Assembly (NCBI RefSeq): GCF_000224145.3
Contig: NW_004190445.2
Coordinates: 61,405 to 125,404 of the forward strand
Origin: Ciona intestinalis
Lineage: Eukaryota; Chordata; Ascidiacea; Phlebobranchia; Cionidae
Direction: 5' to 3'
Length of the DNA: 64,000 bases
Position numbers and translations under genes: made by a program. Of the stretch, positions 1-13,019 are shown piece after piece; position 1 is the stretch's first letter, and the number at the start of each line of letters is the position of its first letter. The notes below the pieces were generated by a model, which did not search any database, was not told where the DNA came from, and saw only the letters and a program-made list of their open reading frames with translations.

Positions 1-104
1 GGGCCGACCTGGGTGGATTATGTAAGCTACTTTGTGTGTTTATAACAATATCGAATATTGGAAATCCATCCAAATTTTTGTAGCTTGTTGAACCCTGTAT
101 GTTG

Positions 105-225
105 GGACAATGACAGTGCACCCATAGGTGTACACATATCCCTACAATGGTAGCAGCGACGAACCTTGAACCCATAACCTCTGGGTTGGGCACACACAAG
201 GTACCTACCACATAGCTTGAACCGA
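105..225 (-). repeat. tRNA-derived SINE fragment
   Basis: Read on the minus strand, this contains a tRNA-like B-box region (GGGTTCAAGG, about 164-175) followed by the CTGCTACCATTG segment seen in the other copies of the same family at 660-899, 12700-12850, 27866-28090 and 51580-51745. It lies inside the slingshot gene downstream of exon 5. Confidence 0.65.
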
Positions 226-441
226 TACAGGTTTGAACGTGTGAGTTTTTTCATGAGATAAAACTTTAAATCCTCTGAAATAAAAATGTTTGGATGAGGA
301 GTTATTAGCAATTTAAAACTATGCAACGAAATATTATGTACGCCAACTCTGGAAAAACAAACTAAAAATCAAATTTACTTTCCTTTAAAATGACGTAACG
401 AAAAACCTATTGATTAAACCGCCTAAATATGTTTAACCCAC

Positions 442-3400
442 CCATCCCCATCGAGTTGTATACTTGTGTCGCACCAAATGGGCAACACCAAGCCTATCGT
501 ACACGAAGTGCTTTCCTTGGTAGCGAAGTCGCAACCAACGATAATATTTTCCTCGGTGTCCTGCCTCCCGGTGGTCGTCACGATCACGAGGTACCTCCGG
601 TGTTCCTCCACCCAACTTTCCAATCTTACAGCCTGTATGGGGGGGGGGGGGGTGTAATTATTAACCTTGCATGGCGGGGCAACGACATACACCTCGTGCC
701 TGCTTACGTGATACCATGTTTCTAACTTTGTACATGATCATTTTCTTTATGGCTGACAATTTTGACAACCCATTTATGAGTTAAATTAATTAAGTGTCTT
801 GCCCATGCACACATACGTCATCAATGGTAGCAGCGCCAAGCCTTGAACTTACAACCCCTGGGTTACAGACAGGCGCGCTAACCACTTTGCCACCACACCA
901 AACTAATCAAAAGAATCTTAATTAAAAATATTTTAATTACCATCAAGCATATAGTTAAGTGTCTGGCATGTGACAAAGTGGTTTTGGATTTGTCTTTGCA
1001 GCTTCTTATACATAAGAATATAATTACAAGGTTTAAATGAGTGAACACTAAAGTAGAGATGGTGAATACCCACCAACTTAATGCTGTCTTGCGGCCTTAG
1101 ATGGTGAAAGATCGCGTGTAGATGCGTTTGCAATTCACCTGGAGATGAGAATGAGGTTATCCATTAGAACAAGGCAGTTATTTATGGGTAAAGGAATGTC
1201 ATGGGCCCAGGGTAAGAGTTGACGCATTATCTAATCAAACTGAATATATGCAATAAAAGTAATATTTTCCAGATAAACTCGTGTTATTTTAGAACACGAA
1301 TGAAAGCCTGTAGGCCAACTCCTCAAACCAGCCATTTAACTCCGCTTACACGTCATTATGTGCATACAACAAGCACATGATATTTGGTGGGATGGGATTG
1401 AAAATAAAACTTCATCAAAACGTTTCCAAGTAAACCCAATGTTTGTTCTAGAAACGCCCGACGAACTTACGCGCGAGACCGACAGGTAGTGACGTCACAT
1501 TGCGCATTGTGACGTAGACAAATACAATCAACCGGCACTCGGAAACCGTGGCGTAAGTTGTGATTGCTTAGTGTTCGCGAATGCTGGTTCGACAATGGCG
1601 ACACATAAATACGAGTTGAATTAACAACGGAATAAAACGAGAGGCAAATAACCCGCGGTCGGTTGGTTTATTAAACTACGATAACATGGAGTCTTCCACG
1701 AGTAAGTAAACCAAAAGCTCTCCAAATACTTTCATTACAAAGCAAAGCAAAGCTGGATATGTGGTTTATGCGGCGTTTAAACCACAAACGGAGGTATGTA
1801 AGTTAAACCAGCATCATCCAAACACCACACATATGCAGTAAGCCAACCACACACTGTAGTATATTGCATTAGTTTAAAATAGATGACACCAAGTTACACC
1901 TTAGTTATCTACGTAATAAACGCCAACACGATTTCTGATATCACGTGGTATATGACGTCATAGCGACCCAATAACCACTTTTAATAATCGTTTATTTATA
2001 AATCTGGTAACCTGTGTATTATTTCTCCCACGTGTTTTGGCACCTGTGTGTTAAATATAACTGACATGAGGCGTAACCAGTGTGGAAACTTTGTGTTCAA
2101 AACATGAACGTGGTGAATATCAACTCAGTGGTTACGGCAAGGCCAAAATACAAACATTTTACAATATATAGTAATGTGGGGTAAGATGAGATAACGGTAG
2201 CTCATAATATCCCATATTTCATAATCGTTTTAACAATTAACAACGCTTTTAAACAGTTTAAAGAATACAGTTATATAGTTTTGTAAAAACTTGTTTACTA
2301 CCAATGTACCAAATGACACGATACAACATAATGAAATGTGTTCCATCTTACCCCACTCTACTATTTTAGAAGCTGCTAATTTGGATTCTGTGTTTTAGTT
2401 CAAATTAAACTTAAAACATTTTCATCGTCGTATATTACACTGTCTGTGACAAACTGCTCATTATTGCTACAAATAAGACGATTAAATTTTATTGCAGCCA
2501 TAAAAATTATGGGTATTATTAAATTAGTTGTTTCGTAATTATGCGTTGGAGTCAAATCCGTTTAATTGGATGACGTCACACCGAAGCGGAAATTCCAGAA
2601 AGTTTGGAAAGTTTTGTCGATTTTGATGATTAAGGGTTTCGAGTGCATGGATTGTGACGTAATTTAAATTGCATTATGGCGTTGCATGGGCGTAGAAACT
2701 ATCTTAGGCGCTACGGCCACGCTTTTTAACTGACGCACCTTTTACCCATACCGTGTTTACGGACTGTTATTTTGCTGCTAATTCTCTTCGTTGTTTCAAT
2801 TAATTTGATCCTCGCTATCGTATATTCAAAAGATAAATAAAATATGTTATTTATAAAACAGTTGTTGGGGGGGGGGCGCTCATGGGAGACGAAATTACTT
2901 TCTGTCGGTCAAAAAGTAAATAATACGTTTTGTATTGATTGAGGCAGTTCCACGCACACCTGTGTTTAAGTTTGCACCTAAATTTACGTGTCTGTACCCG
3001 TAAGCCTCACATGCGGCACATGGGGGTAATACAGAAGGCTGGTTGATTCAAGTAACGCTTGAATGAATGTATGTTGGTGTAACTTATAAATAAATTGTTC
3101 CAAACCTAATTATATTCAAACATAACTAAACGAGCATAACACGGAGAATTTTGAACCCGATTGTACAAATGTACATTGAATATATATATTTATAGCACAA
3201 CGGGTTAATTAGTATGAAGTCACGGTAAAGCTGTATCACCGGCAACGTGGTGTTGACGCGACAACTACAAGTTCGACTGGTTTCATACCTGCAGGCAACT
3301 TAAACTGGCTATCGTGTGTTTTAAGCATGACACGCATCGACACGTCGGAATGACGGGAGTTTCTCCATGGCAACACTGGTTGAACCTCGACAACGTTACC

Positions 3401-6400
3401 GCCATCCTCATCATGCATTGCGTCCCCTGAAGCAGTGTTGCCAGTTCGATAATTCCTGTTTTCGTCGACCATGGGTTGCCTGATGTATTGTGTGGATCGG
3501 GGAATACCCGGAATAGCTACCGCACACGAGCACATAGTAACAGGTTGGCAACACAACTTTCATCCGTTGTAAATATTCGGTTTTGAAACAAAAATATCCA
3601 AGTCTTTGTTACACGAACATTATACACAGAACAGCGTTCTATTAGCACTGTATACTGAAATATAAATTATTGCTTGAAGCCAAATATAAAAACTTATATA
3701 TCTCTCACAACTTATACAATCAACTCCACGAACTCAATACGATGAGCATAACTGAAAACTCATCAATGAAAAACAGCAGCACATTTTGTTTAAAATATAT
3801 TGAAAACTAATTGTTTGTAAAACTTCCTGACCAACAGAATATACAACTCACATAATAAACCCAACTTTGCCCTTAAACCCCCAGTATTGGAAACCTTATA
3901 CACAAACCACATACAACTAGCTTAACACTAAGGTAGATTGATGCTCTCTGGGCAACGTACGAGTTATCAAACAACACGTACCAAGTTACCGTGATGACAT
4001 ACCGCCTACGTCACATATTTATATTTATCACAAGACAGAAGTTAAAAGTCTGGGAATTTACACCGGACATTGTAACAGGGGGGCATGTAAAGTTAAACGC
4101 GTGTCGGACAACTTAAACAATTAACATCGCTTTTATAGTCGTGGGGATTCGGGTTTTATAATTATGTAAACTTCTTTGTTTACTACCAAACAAGACAATA
4201 AAATTGAATGAAACCATCTTCCCATCGTAGCACCTTATATTAGAGGTTAAACAGAGTTGATTGGGTTTCGTACGTATTGACGTAATTACAATACAGGGTT
4301 GATAGGCTTGAACGACCTTTCACGTTTCTAATATGCATAACTAGTAACTACTAACTAGCCATGTGGCGTAAGCACGGCACGGATGCGTGTAATAATACAC
4401 CATCCATGGAACGAAATGTTCTCGATAAAATGTTGATATATTTACATTTGTGGAAAATATAAGTTAGGTTTTTCGACGAATTGGAAATCTTTCTTGCAAA
4501 CTGAGTTAACTAAACTGCAGTCTGGTTGCGTATTCTGACTATCTGTCGTATATACACTTAAACACATTAAGCTAACCATAACCACATACATACTGTCCAA
4601 TACACGGTAAGCATGGGCCACCCATATAAAGTAGTTACTTAGTGACCTACATCACACGCATAAGCCTACTATAGTAGCTGTCAACCAGCGTTAAACAATA
4701 CCAGATGCGCTTAAGCTTATACGACCTTTCAAGGTTAAACATAATCCCTGTTGCTATGGCTGTATCAACTTATAGTGAGGCTAAAGTAGGGCGGGGAAAG
4801 ATGGGACATGTTTCATTCTATTTTATCGTTACATTTGGTAGTAAACAAAGAATATTTACAAAACTATACAACTGTATCTTAAGAGCGTTGTTAGTTGTTA
4901 AAACACAATTATGAAATATGGGATATTATGTGCTAACGTCACCGATCTTAACCCACCGTATTATATAACACTTTGTATTTGTTTGACTTTAAATTACGCT
5001 GCCTGACCTTCATTCACCTGCAGTTCCCATCCAACACTGCAGTCGCCTATATTTCATTACTACGCTATGATACCTTGAACTAAAAGCGAGCGGTAAATTA
5101 TTCAGCAGCCCGACGTGCGCGGTCGAACTGGCGGTGATTTGGACGCGAGTTTTTTGACTTGGTAGCGATCGATGAAGCGTGGACGGCCTGATGCTTCGGT
5201 TGGTAGAGGAATCTAACGTTGGTGGTACCATAGCAATGCGAGAGGAAACGATAAACGTTTCTGCTGCGTGCTAAAGTGTTGACACCGAGACGAGAAGTGG
5301 TTTCGCCGTGCATATGGAGGAGGGGGGGGGGCTAACTCTCCTTAACCTCACCAAGCAATGTAAATAATTCGAAATTTACTAAAACTGGAGTCTTAACATA
5401 GATTTTCAACTTTTAAATCTATTTGAAAAGCTGCCAGACAAATTATCTTCAGATTTTTTATCTGGAAATTAATCTGCCGGCAGTTGTTCATATAGTTTGA
5501 AGTTTAAACACAGGATCGGAAAAACTGAACGATTCTCCCGCCCGCTTAAGCGTTGACCTTCGAGGCAGGCTGTCCCAATTCCTAACATAGCTGAAAATCT
5601 TTCGCTGGTTTAAGACCCCGGGGTGTTCTATGATAGCTATGCGTCATAGAGGTCACTATGACGAACACTGGCGCATTAATAACATGTTACTTGCTCATGG
5701 GAATTGTAGGTTAACTTGCGCTGAGATATAAAAACTAACCCGATGTTAAATTTACCGCGACTAAAATTCGAATGTTTGAGTGAAGTGTGGTATGACCTGG
5801 ATAGTAAAGCTCGGTGCATCATGTATATAGTAGGGTGGGGAAGACGGGACAACTTAATAGGTTGTGTTTTAAACAATTAACAGCGAATATGGGAGCCAAG
5901 GGGATACGGTTTTTATAATTCTTTGTTTACCACTAAATGCAACGATAAAAAGGGGAATGAAAACATGTCCTATCTTACCCCACCCTACTACACTGTCAAT
6001 ACTTTTGCATGGACAAATGGGTTGAAGGATCGCAACCAGATCTTGCTGCCCCGGATTAATTTATCGTAAACAAACACAGGAACTAAACGAATGTCGCCAT
6101 CACTTGTCACCACTCGTACCAACTCAACGCCCACTCCACCCCTGTTAAAGGGGTTAAGCACGAGAGGATACGGTTAAAGTGTTTGTTTAAATTCACGGCC
6201 AAACAACGATTAGCCGACCATGGCGACGCAATATTAGGAATTGATTTTATGGTTTTATCTCACATCGGTTAGCTTATAGCTGGCTCTATAGGTTCACGGT
6301 TAAAAACAACAAATGGTAGCTGAGTAATATTAATACAAATGTAAAAGGCTGACTATAAGTAATAACCAACTAACTTGTTCTTAAAACAGAACTGAGACAC

Positions 6401-9400
6401 TTATAACTCACTACATGACTTACCCATTACAACCTACTCTAATATTGGAACAGCTTTAAGGTTACAAACTTGTAAAAACTAAACCAACGCTGAAAGTGAC
6501 ATACGACAGTTCGTGTGTAAATAACACTCGTCCGATCTGCGCGTAAAATCACCGCTACGAATGTTACATGAAAGCACTTTACTGTAACCAGCTGACAATT
6601 AGGAAGAAGACAATCCAATCTTAATTATTTTAAGCGCCATGTACTTGTGCCGATTACACCCGTTAAAACGGCCACTATAACAGGTAATAAATCATTATAA
6701 ATGACCGCTTTGTGAAGCAATGATGACGACATAATGATAATGAATGGTCTACGCGTGATATGGGATCTGTAATATCGTGCTTAATATATATATTCCCGTT
6801 TTGCATGGACCTAAGTTTTGGACAGAATCAAACAACTCACAACGTAATGTTAAAGATACGACTTTACTTTAACATTAACTGCAACAAATGTACTGCACGT
6901 GTCTTTTACACTCGTTGTATTACCTATATTTGAAGCACTATGATTTATCACGAATGACAACACTATTCATAATAATTACCACAGTCATACTACTAAACTT
7001 AAACTTACTAAACTTAATTAAATCACACCTTAACAACGTGAAGGCCTCCGAATTACTACTGAGGTAACATCATACGTATAAAACAGAGTCCGTATATAAA
7101 CATGAGTTATTTCATGTCGCCCATAGAAATCACATAGCACACAGCAAATGGGGCTAAATTGGTCATAGACATAATATAAATATGAACGTATATAGCTAAA
7201 TTTATACTATTTTATATTTTTAATACAAATACGGGATGCAGATTAAAGAAAATCAAGTTTTCAAGTAGTTGTTTAAATTTATTAAAGCTTAAAAGGGACT
7301 TGAAGGTTTTGAGTTGTATAAATAAACTGCGACTTAGCAGAAAAATCTGTTTTAAAATTCCCGTTGCTAGGGTAAACAATCGGCGAAATTAGCCCCATTT
7401 GGTTGCCCTGTAAGATTTCTATGGTGATGAAATAACTCATGTTTATATACGGACTCTGGTATAAAACATAACGTATTGAAACGATTTATAATTTATAAGT
7501 GTCGTAGTTGGCTGGCTTGCGGCTAAAACCATGAAGTTAATAACTGACGTTTTACAAAGTATAGACACTGGTGACCATATCGTATTAATTATGAGCCACG
7601 GCTACAAAGGTCGAAACAATTAAACGAATATAATCCAACATCGAACGTAGATAGCAGGTGTTGAACAATATTACACCACACATATGGTTACGTTATAGCT
7701 GGCTTGCTGTTCGTGCAACGACATAGACAACTGTCTGGTTATACTGGACCTCACACATAATGAAAGTATGAAAACATGAATGTAACATATCATCCTCGTG
7801 CTAACTTAGAATGAAACTTAATCAACGACAACAAACCTCCATAAATAACTAAACGCGCGACAACCGTACACCGAACACACACAACCAACTGCGAAACTTC
7901 GCTTTGTCTGTTTCAGTCTTTGTTTTCCCACTGCGCGGGGAAGTCCCCCGTCACGTGGCCATGACGTAGCATACGAAGTAATATATTGCTCTGATGCTTC
8001 CTGGCAAGTATGAGTAATCGGTACAAGGCGTTCCAAGTGCAGCGGTGAGCGAAAACACTTTCTAAAACAAACTTTTAAGAATAATAAATGCCTAAATATG
8101 GTGCTGGTGTACAACATTACAGTCACCAACGTGTGAGGACTAAACAGCTTCACTGTGTCGTTGGAAATACAATTTAATCCGCTTGTTCGAAACACAGCAT
8201 AGGTTCAAAGGCTTAGACCTCATAATACCTTGAGCGTTGCTACATTAGAGTAATGATGCAAACCTGAGCCCACCTTGAACCGAATTAGGTCTTCCCTTGG
8301 GTGGTGGGCTTACCATCGAGTGTAGAACCAACTATGGTGCGGCTTCGTCGACCACGTGGTTTGCGCAGTAAAGCGGAACGGGCGATGACGAAGACTAATA
8401 TATGTTGGGTTTAGCGGCCACTTTATTACTCAAGTAGTTTTATTTAACAACAATCGTTTTGCTGCTTATTCCCTTCGTCGTTCGTTTAATAACAAAGTTC
8501 GTGTTGTGTATCGAATACACACGCGCGTGTTGAGGTAAACTGGCGCTAATGTTGTTTTTACCGTTTGTTCAGCTCTAGTGGTTTAGTTGTATGGTGGTGT
8601 TCAAACTTGTGCAAGTCGATCGTTTACACGATTGCCAATATTCTATTAACATTAATAGGTATACCACTGTGGGGCGACATGGGATACCGTTGGCATCTAA
8701 ATCCTATTTTTCCAGATCGTGTTTGGATACGGTTATATAATACTGTCTCGCCTGTCTGTAAATCTTTTTTGTATACTATCAAAAACATGTCCCATCTTAC
8801 CCCAACCTATTGCGTTGTACAGCCACCATAAATATTCCATATAAACATTCGTGCTCGTATAGTTGGTTCGGCCATCGCTACATTCCTAGCATAATAATGA
8901 GTTCGAATTACGACGTGCTAAAGTTAATGCTTTGTAAGCATGAAGATTGCCATCTATGGGGTGTTCCTATACATGAGGTTGAGTGTTGCCGGCGGTTAAG
9001 GTTTGTTTGGGTAAAATAAAAACGAGCAACACTGCTTGTTAGCAGACTTAACACGCGAGAAATAATGCTGGAAACACTGTTTAACATCCATCCGAAAACA
9101 GGGCAGGAAAACTTTTCAAAAATGTAAATCCGTTGGGCGTAAAGGGATTGTCAGTCGTATTAACGTTGCGTCATTTCTATAAGGTTCGAATATGAGAATG
9201 AAGAGTTTGCGGGAATACATGTTAATGGTTTGGAGGTGAACATAGAAGTTGTCGGCTATGTAGTTTTACCATGGAAGATATGCTGTAGGGTTTTGCTATA
9301 AATATTTTATACCTGGCTCACGATTGTAAAATCAATCGAGTAAAATTCCACCGCGGAAAAGTTACGGCGATATTGGAGTCGAACAAACGAAAGGTTATCT

Positions 9401-12400
9401 TACATTTATTCAAAGTTGGTCGTTTTTCATACTGAACGCCCTGGTAAAACTTCCGGGTTGTCTAAGGGATTGAAAGTAAACTACGTGACAGGGTGTATCA
9501 CGTGACACTGACATGGTGCATTTATAGATGCGTAAATTGTGTTCCTAATACTGTGAAGGTTCAGGTTTATATAGACCCTGTATGATGCGTTGCTATTCAA
9601 AATATACACATAGCAATAATACCCACCAGGTTTCATCATGCGGCCATGCAAGCATATATTATATTCAAGCTGTCATTTTTAATAACTGGCTTGCGGTCGA
9701 AAGCGGTATTAACATTAAAACGAGATCACCCGTGTTATAATAACTACCACTGCCCACGTTGCGGGGATAAATACGTTACATTCATACATTCATTCATTTA
9801 TCAAAGTATTACAATTGTATAAAATTGAAATCCGTGAAAACGGTATAAACATTATTCGCATTTATCGAATATGCAAGTCGTATAAAAGAGCTGAAATACC
9901 TCCAAATTGTTTGACGATTGGCAGGTTAACAGCCAAGCTGGTTTGACGTGGTAAAATAAGCGCGGCTCCTTTGACGGCGAAGAAGTTTTCACTCACGCTC
10001 CTGCAACAGTTGGTAAACAAGATGTAAATTGAATGCTAATTTAAACAAGTGGTAAACAAAGAGAAATGTAAGCATGGCGGTGCAACGACAGTCGTTATAA
10101 CACGCAAAACACCTCGTGCCCGCTAACAAGTTATTTAACTCCACGTATGCGGGTAATTAATTGCACGGTTGTAGGAAACAACACGAAGCTTAACATTTGA
10201 AAGTATCAGCGCACTTCTGGTATCGGTTTCTATTTGGATTTCATTTTGTTACTTTCGTATCATACGGAGTATGGAATGAAAAAAAAACACAACATATTTG
10301 GTCTCAACATAATGACAACAGAATTAACTTGAATACCAAACTAGTAATTGACATGTAAGCACGTAACATATAAATCTATTTATGCGTAACTAACACTGCG
10401 TTATTATATCAAGCGCATTAGCGCCACCTAGCGGATGTAGATAAGTAGATAAATAGGACAATAAATCAGACGAAACAATGCGTTTTCCATTAGCGGCGAG
10501 AATATACTGTGGGTGGGGTAATCTAAATGCGTATTTATTTTAAATTTTAATGTCTTGTATTTTTTGCAAAATTTCTGTCTTGATGTATTGTTTTGTTTTT
10601 TTTTTGCTTATTTTATGCAAACTTAATCAAGATAAAACTGCGACGCGTTTGGTAATTTTGACTTTTGTAAATAAGTGATGGCTGCATATATAAGGACGAT
10701 CGAGACAATGTAAGGTGTGGAGTGTCGTGAGTCATGGGAGGCATCTGCGCGCAAGGGTGTCGTGTTTCCTGTTAATATGAAGCTATTGTTTGATCCATAG
10801 ACACCTAAGTTACAGCTCAAGCTTCCTGTACACGTAAGAGAAATGGTCGTAAAACACGGGGTGAATATTATGGTGGTTGCCGGGCATGACTCGCTATGTA
10901 ACATCGGTGTTTCAATCAAATGGCGGCTACTAACCAAACATGGTCGATTGGTTACTGAACGGTCGTGGTAATAAACGCGCATTAAGATCGGCATGATGAC
11001 GTTCACAAAGTTGTCTGTTTGAAACATAGAGGAGTAGAAGGTCCTTTAATACAAGTTTTAACTTAAGTCTTTACTAATTAGCAGTGTACACCCATATACT
11101 TTTACACATACACTTATATAAACCTTAGTAAAGTAGTTTGGCCAATAAGTTTGTATAGAAGTGAATCCATATACAATCCAACGAACCATCAAACAATGGT
11201 GTAATAGTTGGTGAAGTAGCTTGGACGATGAAATGTAAACACACTGGGTAAACTTAACCCTTCTAAGGGGAAGTTGTTTATACTTTGTAGCGTGGTAAGT
11301 ATTTTAATATTGCTTTTTAAAAGTATGTGTGTCGTGTGGATGAGCATTTTACAATATTTCCCGCTGTAAAATAAATGGCAGGGTGGGGAATTTTTTTAAG
11401 CTTGTAAAAGCCTGTAACTCAGAGGTAATGGGTTCAAAGCTCATCTCTGCCACATTATGGGCGTTTGTGTCGTTGGTGTGAACGCAACTAAACAACCCAC
11501 CCTTGTCGCTTGAGTTTTTTGGCATTAGACGACCGTGTCGGTGAAATGATCTCCTGGAGTTCATCTTTATCTTCCACGTCTTCATGGAAAGTTTCGTCGT
11601 TCAATTCTTCGTCATTCATTTCATTCAATTCCTCACACTGTTGGAAAACATTGGGTGAATTTATTTAAAAACACAATAATATTTTGGGAATAAAACAACA
11701 ATACAGACTAGTTTGAATTTTTTATCATCGTTTAAATCCTTGTTCATTTTATCCTTGCCCTGTATAACAAATGGCATTGTTAATAATATATGTAATTATG
11801 TATGTTTAATATCAGAGCAAGTTGAGCAACTATATTATTAACAGTATTACAACCCTAGTATATAAGAGTGCGATATTGAATGAGTGTCGTGCGATATAAG
11901 TTGTTTGAATTGAAGGAAGATAGTAATCCATGTTTCCTGTGGTGGCAGCTTCTAGGTCACCCATGGTATCACTAGTATTATATAATACATGGATCCTGTC
12001 CATGTAATATGAAACATAATCAATTAAACAAAGATTATTATATGCCGTACGAAAAATCTGGTTTAAAAGTGAACAAAACTAAATACAAGTTTACAGTGAT
12101 ATCCCAGCAACTCTAAAAGGGGTTGCTTGAATGCTACAGTGCTAACAATATCCCATTTTACCCCACAGTACTAAATATGAATATTAAATATGATAGCATC
12201 GAATTTACTGCTGGTTGCGAGAATTGGTTGCGTTGGATTTTAATACGAGAGTTGTTGGCATCAACCGATAATTGAACATCCACTAAATTTCTTGGAAGAA
12301 AATAATCATTGACGTAAGTTTTAAGCGAGGCATTGGTTTGACTTGCTTAAACCTTAATTTGATTTAATTCTTTACAACTTACCTACTTATATTTGTGTCC

Positions 12401-13019
12401 ATAGTTTAATGTTTTAATAATTTGTGTGTGAACAAATACAATACATAACAAACATGGTGAATTGGGAAGCTATGTGTGGGAATCCTATATAAGAATACGC
12501 ACACACCAAGTGGGTAGACTATTGCAATGTAGAATGCCATGCAACATTAGTGAAGAATCCTCTGTTGATGGATTACACGGCTGCTCAGTGGTTAGCATAT
12601 GAAACAGGGTTGTTCACCAGTGTCGTGATTTTAAACTCAAACAAACTTTCTAAAGGTGTAGCATGTGTTGGAAAAAACTTGTTTCGTATCACTCGTACGA
12701 CCATCTACAAGTTACCATGTATGTGACCGTGTGTGGGATTGTTTTTCTGCATGACTGACAATTTAAGGCGATTGGTTAAGTGTCTTACCCAGAGATAAAC
12801 AAGCCTTGGTCCGATTACCTCTGTATTGGCACCAGGCGTGCCAATCACTCCCAAAAACATATTTTTAATAAAAATACAGTCATAGCAATGTTGGGGGAAC
12901 AACAATAATGTTGCATCACAAACAAAGTATTTGATTAAATAAACAAAACATAAACAACTCACTGACGATGCTGGTGAATTTGAAGCGCTTGAATCTCTTT
13001 GCACAGTTACCAACGCCAT
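442..13019 (-). CDS. ssh: Slingshot-type cofilin phosphatase, N-terminal part, 5 exons, truncated at window edge
   Basis: Exons on the minus strand are 13019-12963, 11637-11501, 10000-9900, 1138-1074 and 632-442; phases agree at every junction. The protein starts MALVTVQRDSSASNS, like the start of vertebrate slingshot proteins. It continues with an acidic stretch (exon 2), the SVSENFFAVKGAALILPR motif (exon 3), LQTHLHAIFHHLRPQDSIKL (exon 4) and the block containing GRQDTEENIIVG, GLVLPIWCDT and LDGDG (exon 5), all in the order of the slingshot N-terminal domain. Slingshots are dual-specificity phosphatases that dephosphorylate and reactivate cofilin at F-actin. The DEK_C-like and phosphatase domains must lie left of position 1. 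Intron 3 is about 8.8 kb, long for a Ciona-like genome. Exon 5 ends in GG before gtgggt. Family assignment is strong; the paralogue (SSH1/2/3-like) cannot be resolved. Confidence 0.9.
660..899 (-). repeat. tRNA-derived SINE, near full length
   Basis: On the minus strand it opens with a tRNA-like head: an A-box-like TGGTTAGCGCGCC and a B-box-like GGTTCAAGG about 35 bases further on. The body runs through the TGTCTTG-containing segment to a tail containing the CACGAGGTGTATG sequence that is also the core of the satellite at 60875-62036. It sits between slingshot exons 4 and 5. Promoter boxes and tail match other copies in this window, which supports a mobile family. Confidence 0.75.
2169..2363. 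mobile_element. TA-inserting MITE copy
   Basis: The element begins TAGTAATGTGGGGTAAGATG and ends CATCTTACCCCACTCTACTA, so the two ends are inverted repeats. The interior has the family-typical TTTAGTAGTAAACAAAG-like and TTAACAACGCTTTTA blocks. No coding capacity. Confidence 0.8.
3411..3563 (-). other. Short open frame with secretion-signal-like start (unproven)
   Basis: A 50-codon frame starts MKVVLPTCYYVLVCGSYSG, which resembles a signal peptide, and carries a Gly-Arg-Arg site further on, as in amidated peptide precursors. A 106-codon frame overlaps it in another phase (3556-3236). The local GC content is higher than in the flanks. I recognise no family, so this may be chance or an alternative 5' exon of slingshot. 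Confidence 0.15.
4782..4963. mobile_element. TA-type MITE copy
   Basis: It starts TAAAGTAGGGCGGGGAAAGA and ends near CTTAACCCACCGTATTA, with the family interior (GGTAGTAAACAAAGAATATT; GCGTTGTTAGTTGTTAAAAC). The ends are more diverged than in the 5828 copy. Confidence 0.75.
5828..5990. mobile_element. TA-type MITE copy, well preserved ends
   Basis: It starts TAGTAGGGTGGGGAAGACGG and ends TATCTTACCCCACCCTACTA, an inverted terminal repeat of about 20 bases. It is slightly shorter than other copies because part of the left interior is missing. It lies within slingshot intron 3. Confidence 0.85.
7084..7458. mobile_element. hAT-type MITE with 8-bp target duplication
   Basis: The element begins CAGAGTCCGTATATAAACAT and ends with the reverse complement, ATGTTTATATACGGACTCTG. 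The inverted similarity extends about 75 bases inward on each side. It is flanked on both sides by the direct repeat GTATAAAA (7076-7083 and 7459-7466). CAG-type termini with 8-bp duplications are the hallmark of hAT transposons. At 375 bp with no coding frame it is non-autonomous. A similar end sequence (ATATACGGACTCTGG) occurs near 27850. Confidence 0.9.
8663..8811. mobile_element. TA-type MITE copy, diverged left end
   Basis: The right end (ACATGTCCCATCTTACCCCA) is typical. The left end (ACTGTGGGGCGACATGGGAT) is recognisable but diverged. The interior GGATACGGTTATATAAT matches the family. Confidence 0.65.
11395..11480 (+). repeat. tRNA-derived SINE head fragment
   Basis: CTGTAACTCAGAGGTAATGGGTTCAAAG on plus is the B-box region of the local SINE family. 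It lies just beyond the 3' end of slingshot exon 2. Confidence 0.5.
12090..12173. mobile_element. TA-type MITE, right-end fragment
   Basis: CTCTAAAAGGGGTTG followed by the terminus AATATCCCATTTTACCCCAC AGTACTA matches the right half of the family. The left half is not evident. It is in slingshot intron 1. Confidence 0.55.
12700..12850 (-). repeat. tRNA-derived SINE, partial
   Basis: It shares the CAAGTTACCATGTATGT, ACTGACAATTTA and GTGTCTTACCC blocks with the other SINE copies. The tRNA-like head (GGTAATCGGACCAAGGCTTG on minus) is diverged. It lies in slingshot intron 1. Confidence 0.6.

Larger units (their letters stand above)
1139..9899. other. Slingshot intron 3, repeat-rich, no supported gene
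   Basis: This 8.8 kb intron holds TA-type MITE copies (near 2169, 4782, 5828 and 8663) and one hAT-type MITE (7084). Around 1440-1710 and 2565-2590 the sequence is richer in CpG and contains perfect CRE-like TGACGTCA sites (about 1489 and 2571). Short open frames exist (3236-3556, 5098-5313 and 7818-8195, all minus), but none matches a family I know. Long introns near the 5' end often hold enhancers; that role here is inference only. Confidence 0.5.

Noticed and set aside
7818..8195. 125-residue minus open frame in slingshot intron 3
   Set aside because: No recognisable motif; adjacent stops and no splice sites in phase. Most likely chance.
10623..11027. 134-residue minus open frame in slingshot intron 2
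   Set aside because: No family similarity, no splice context fitting slingshot phases (exon 2 ends at phase 2 and joins exon 3 directly), and composition like intron.
11745..11980. Possible extra slingshot exons between exons 1 and 2 (GGCAAGGATAAAATG and GATACCATGGGTGACC on minus)
   Set aside because: Acceptor-like AGs exist but no phase-compatible donors, and exon 1 to exon 2 already joins in frame.
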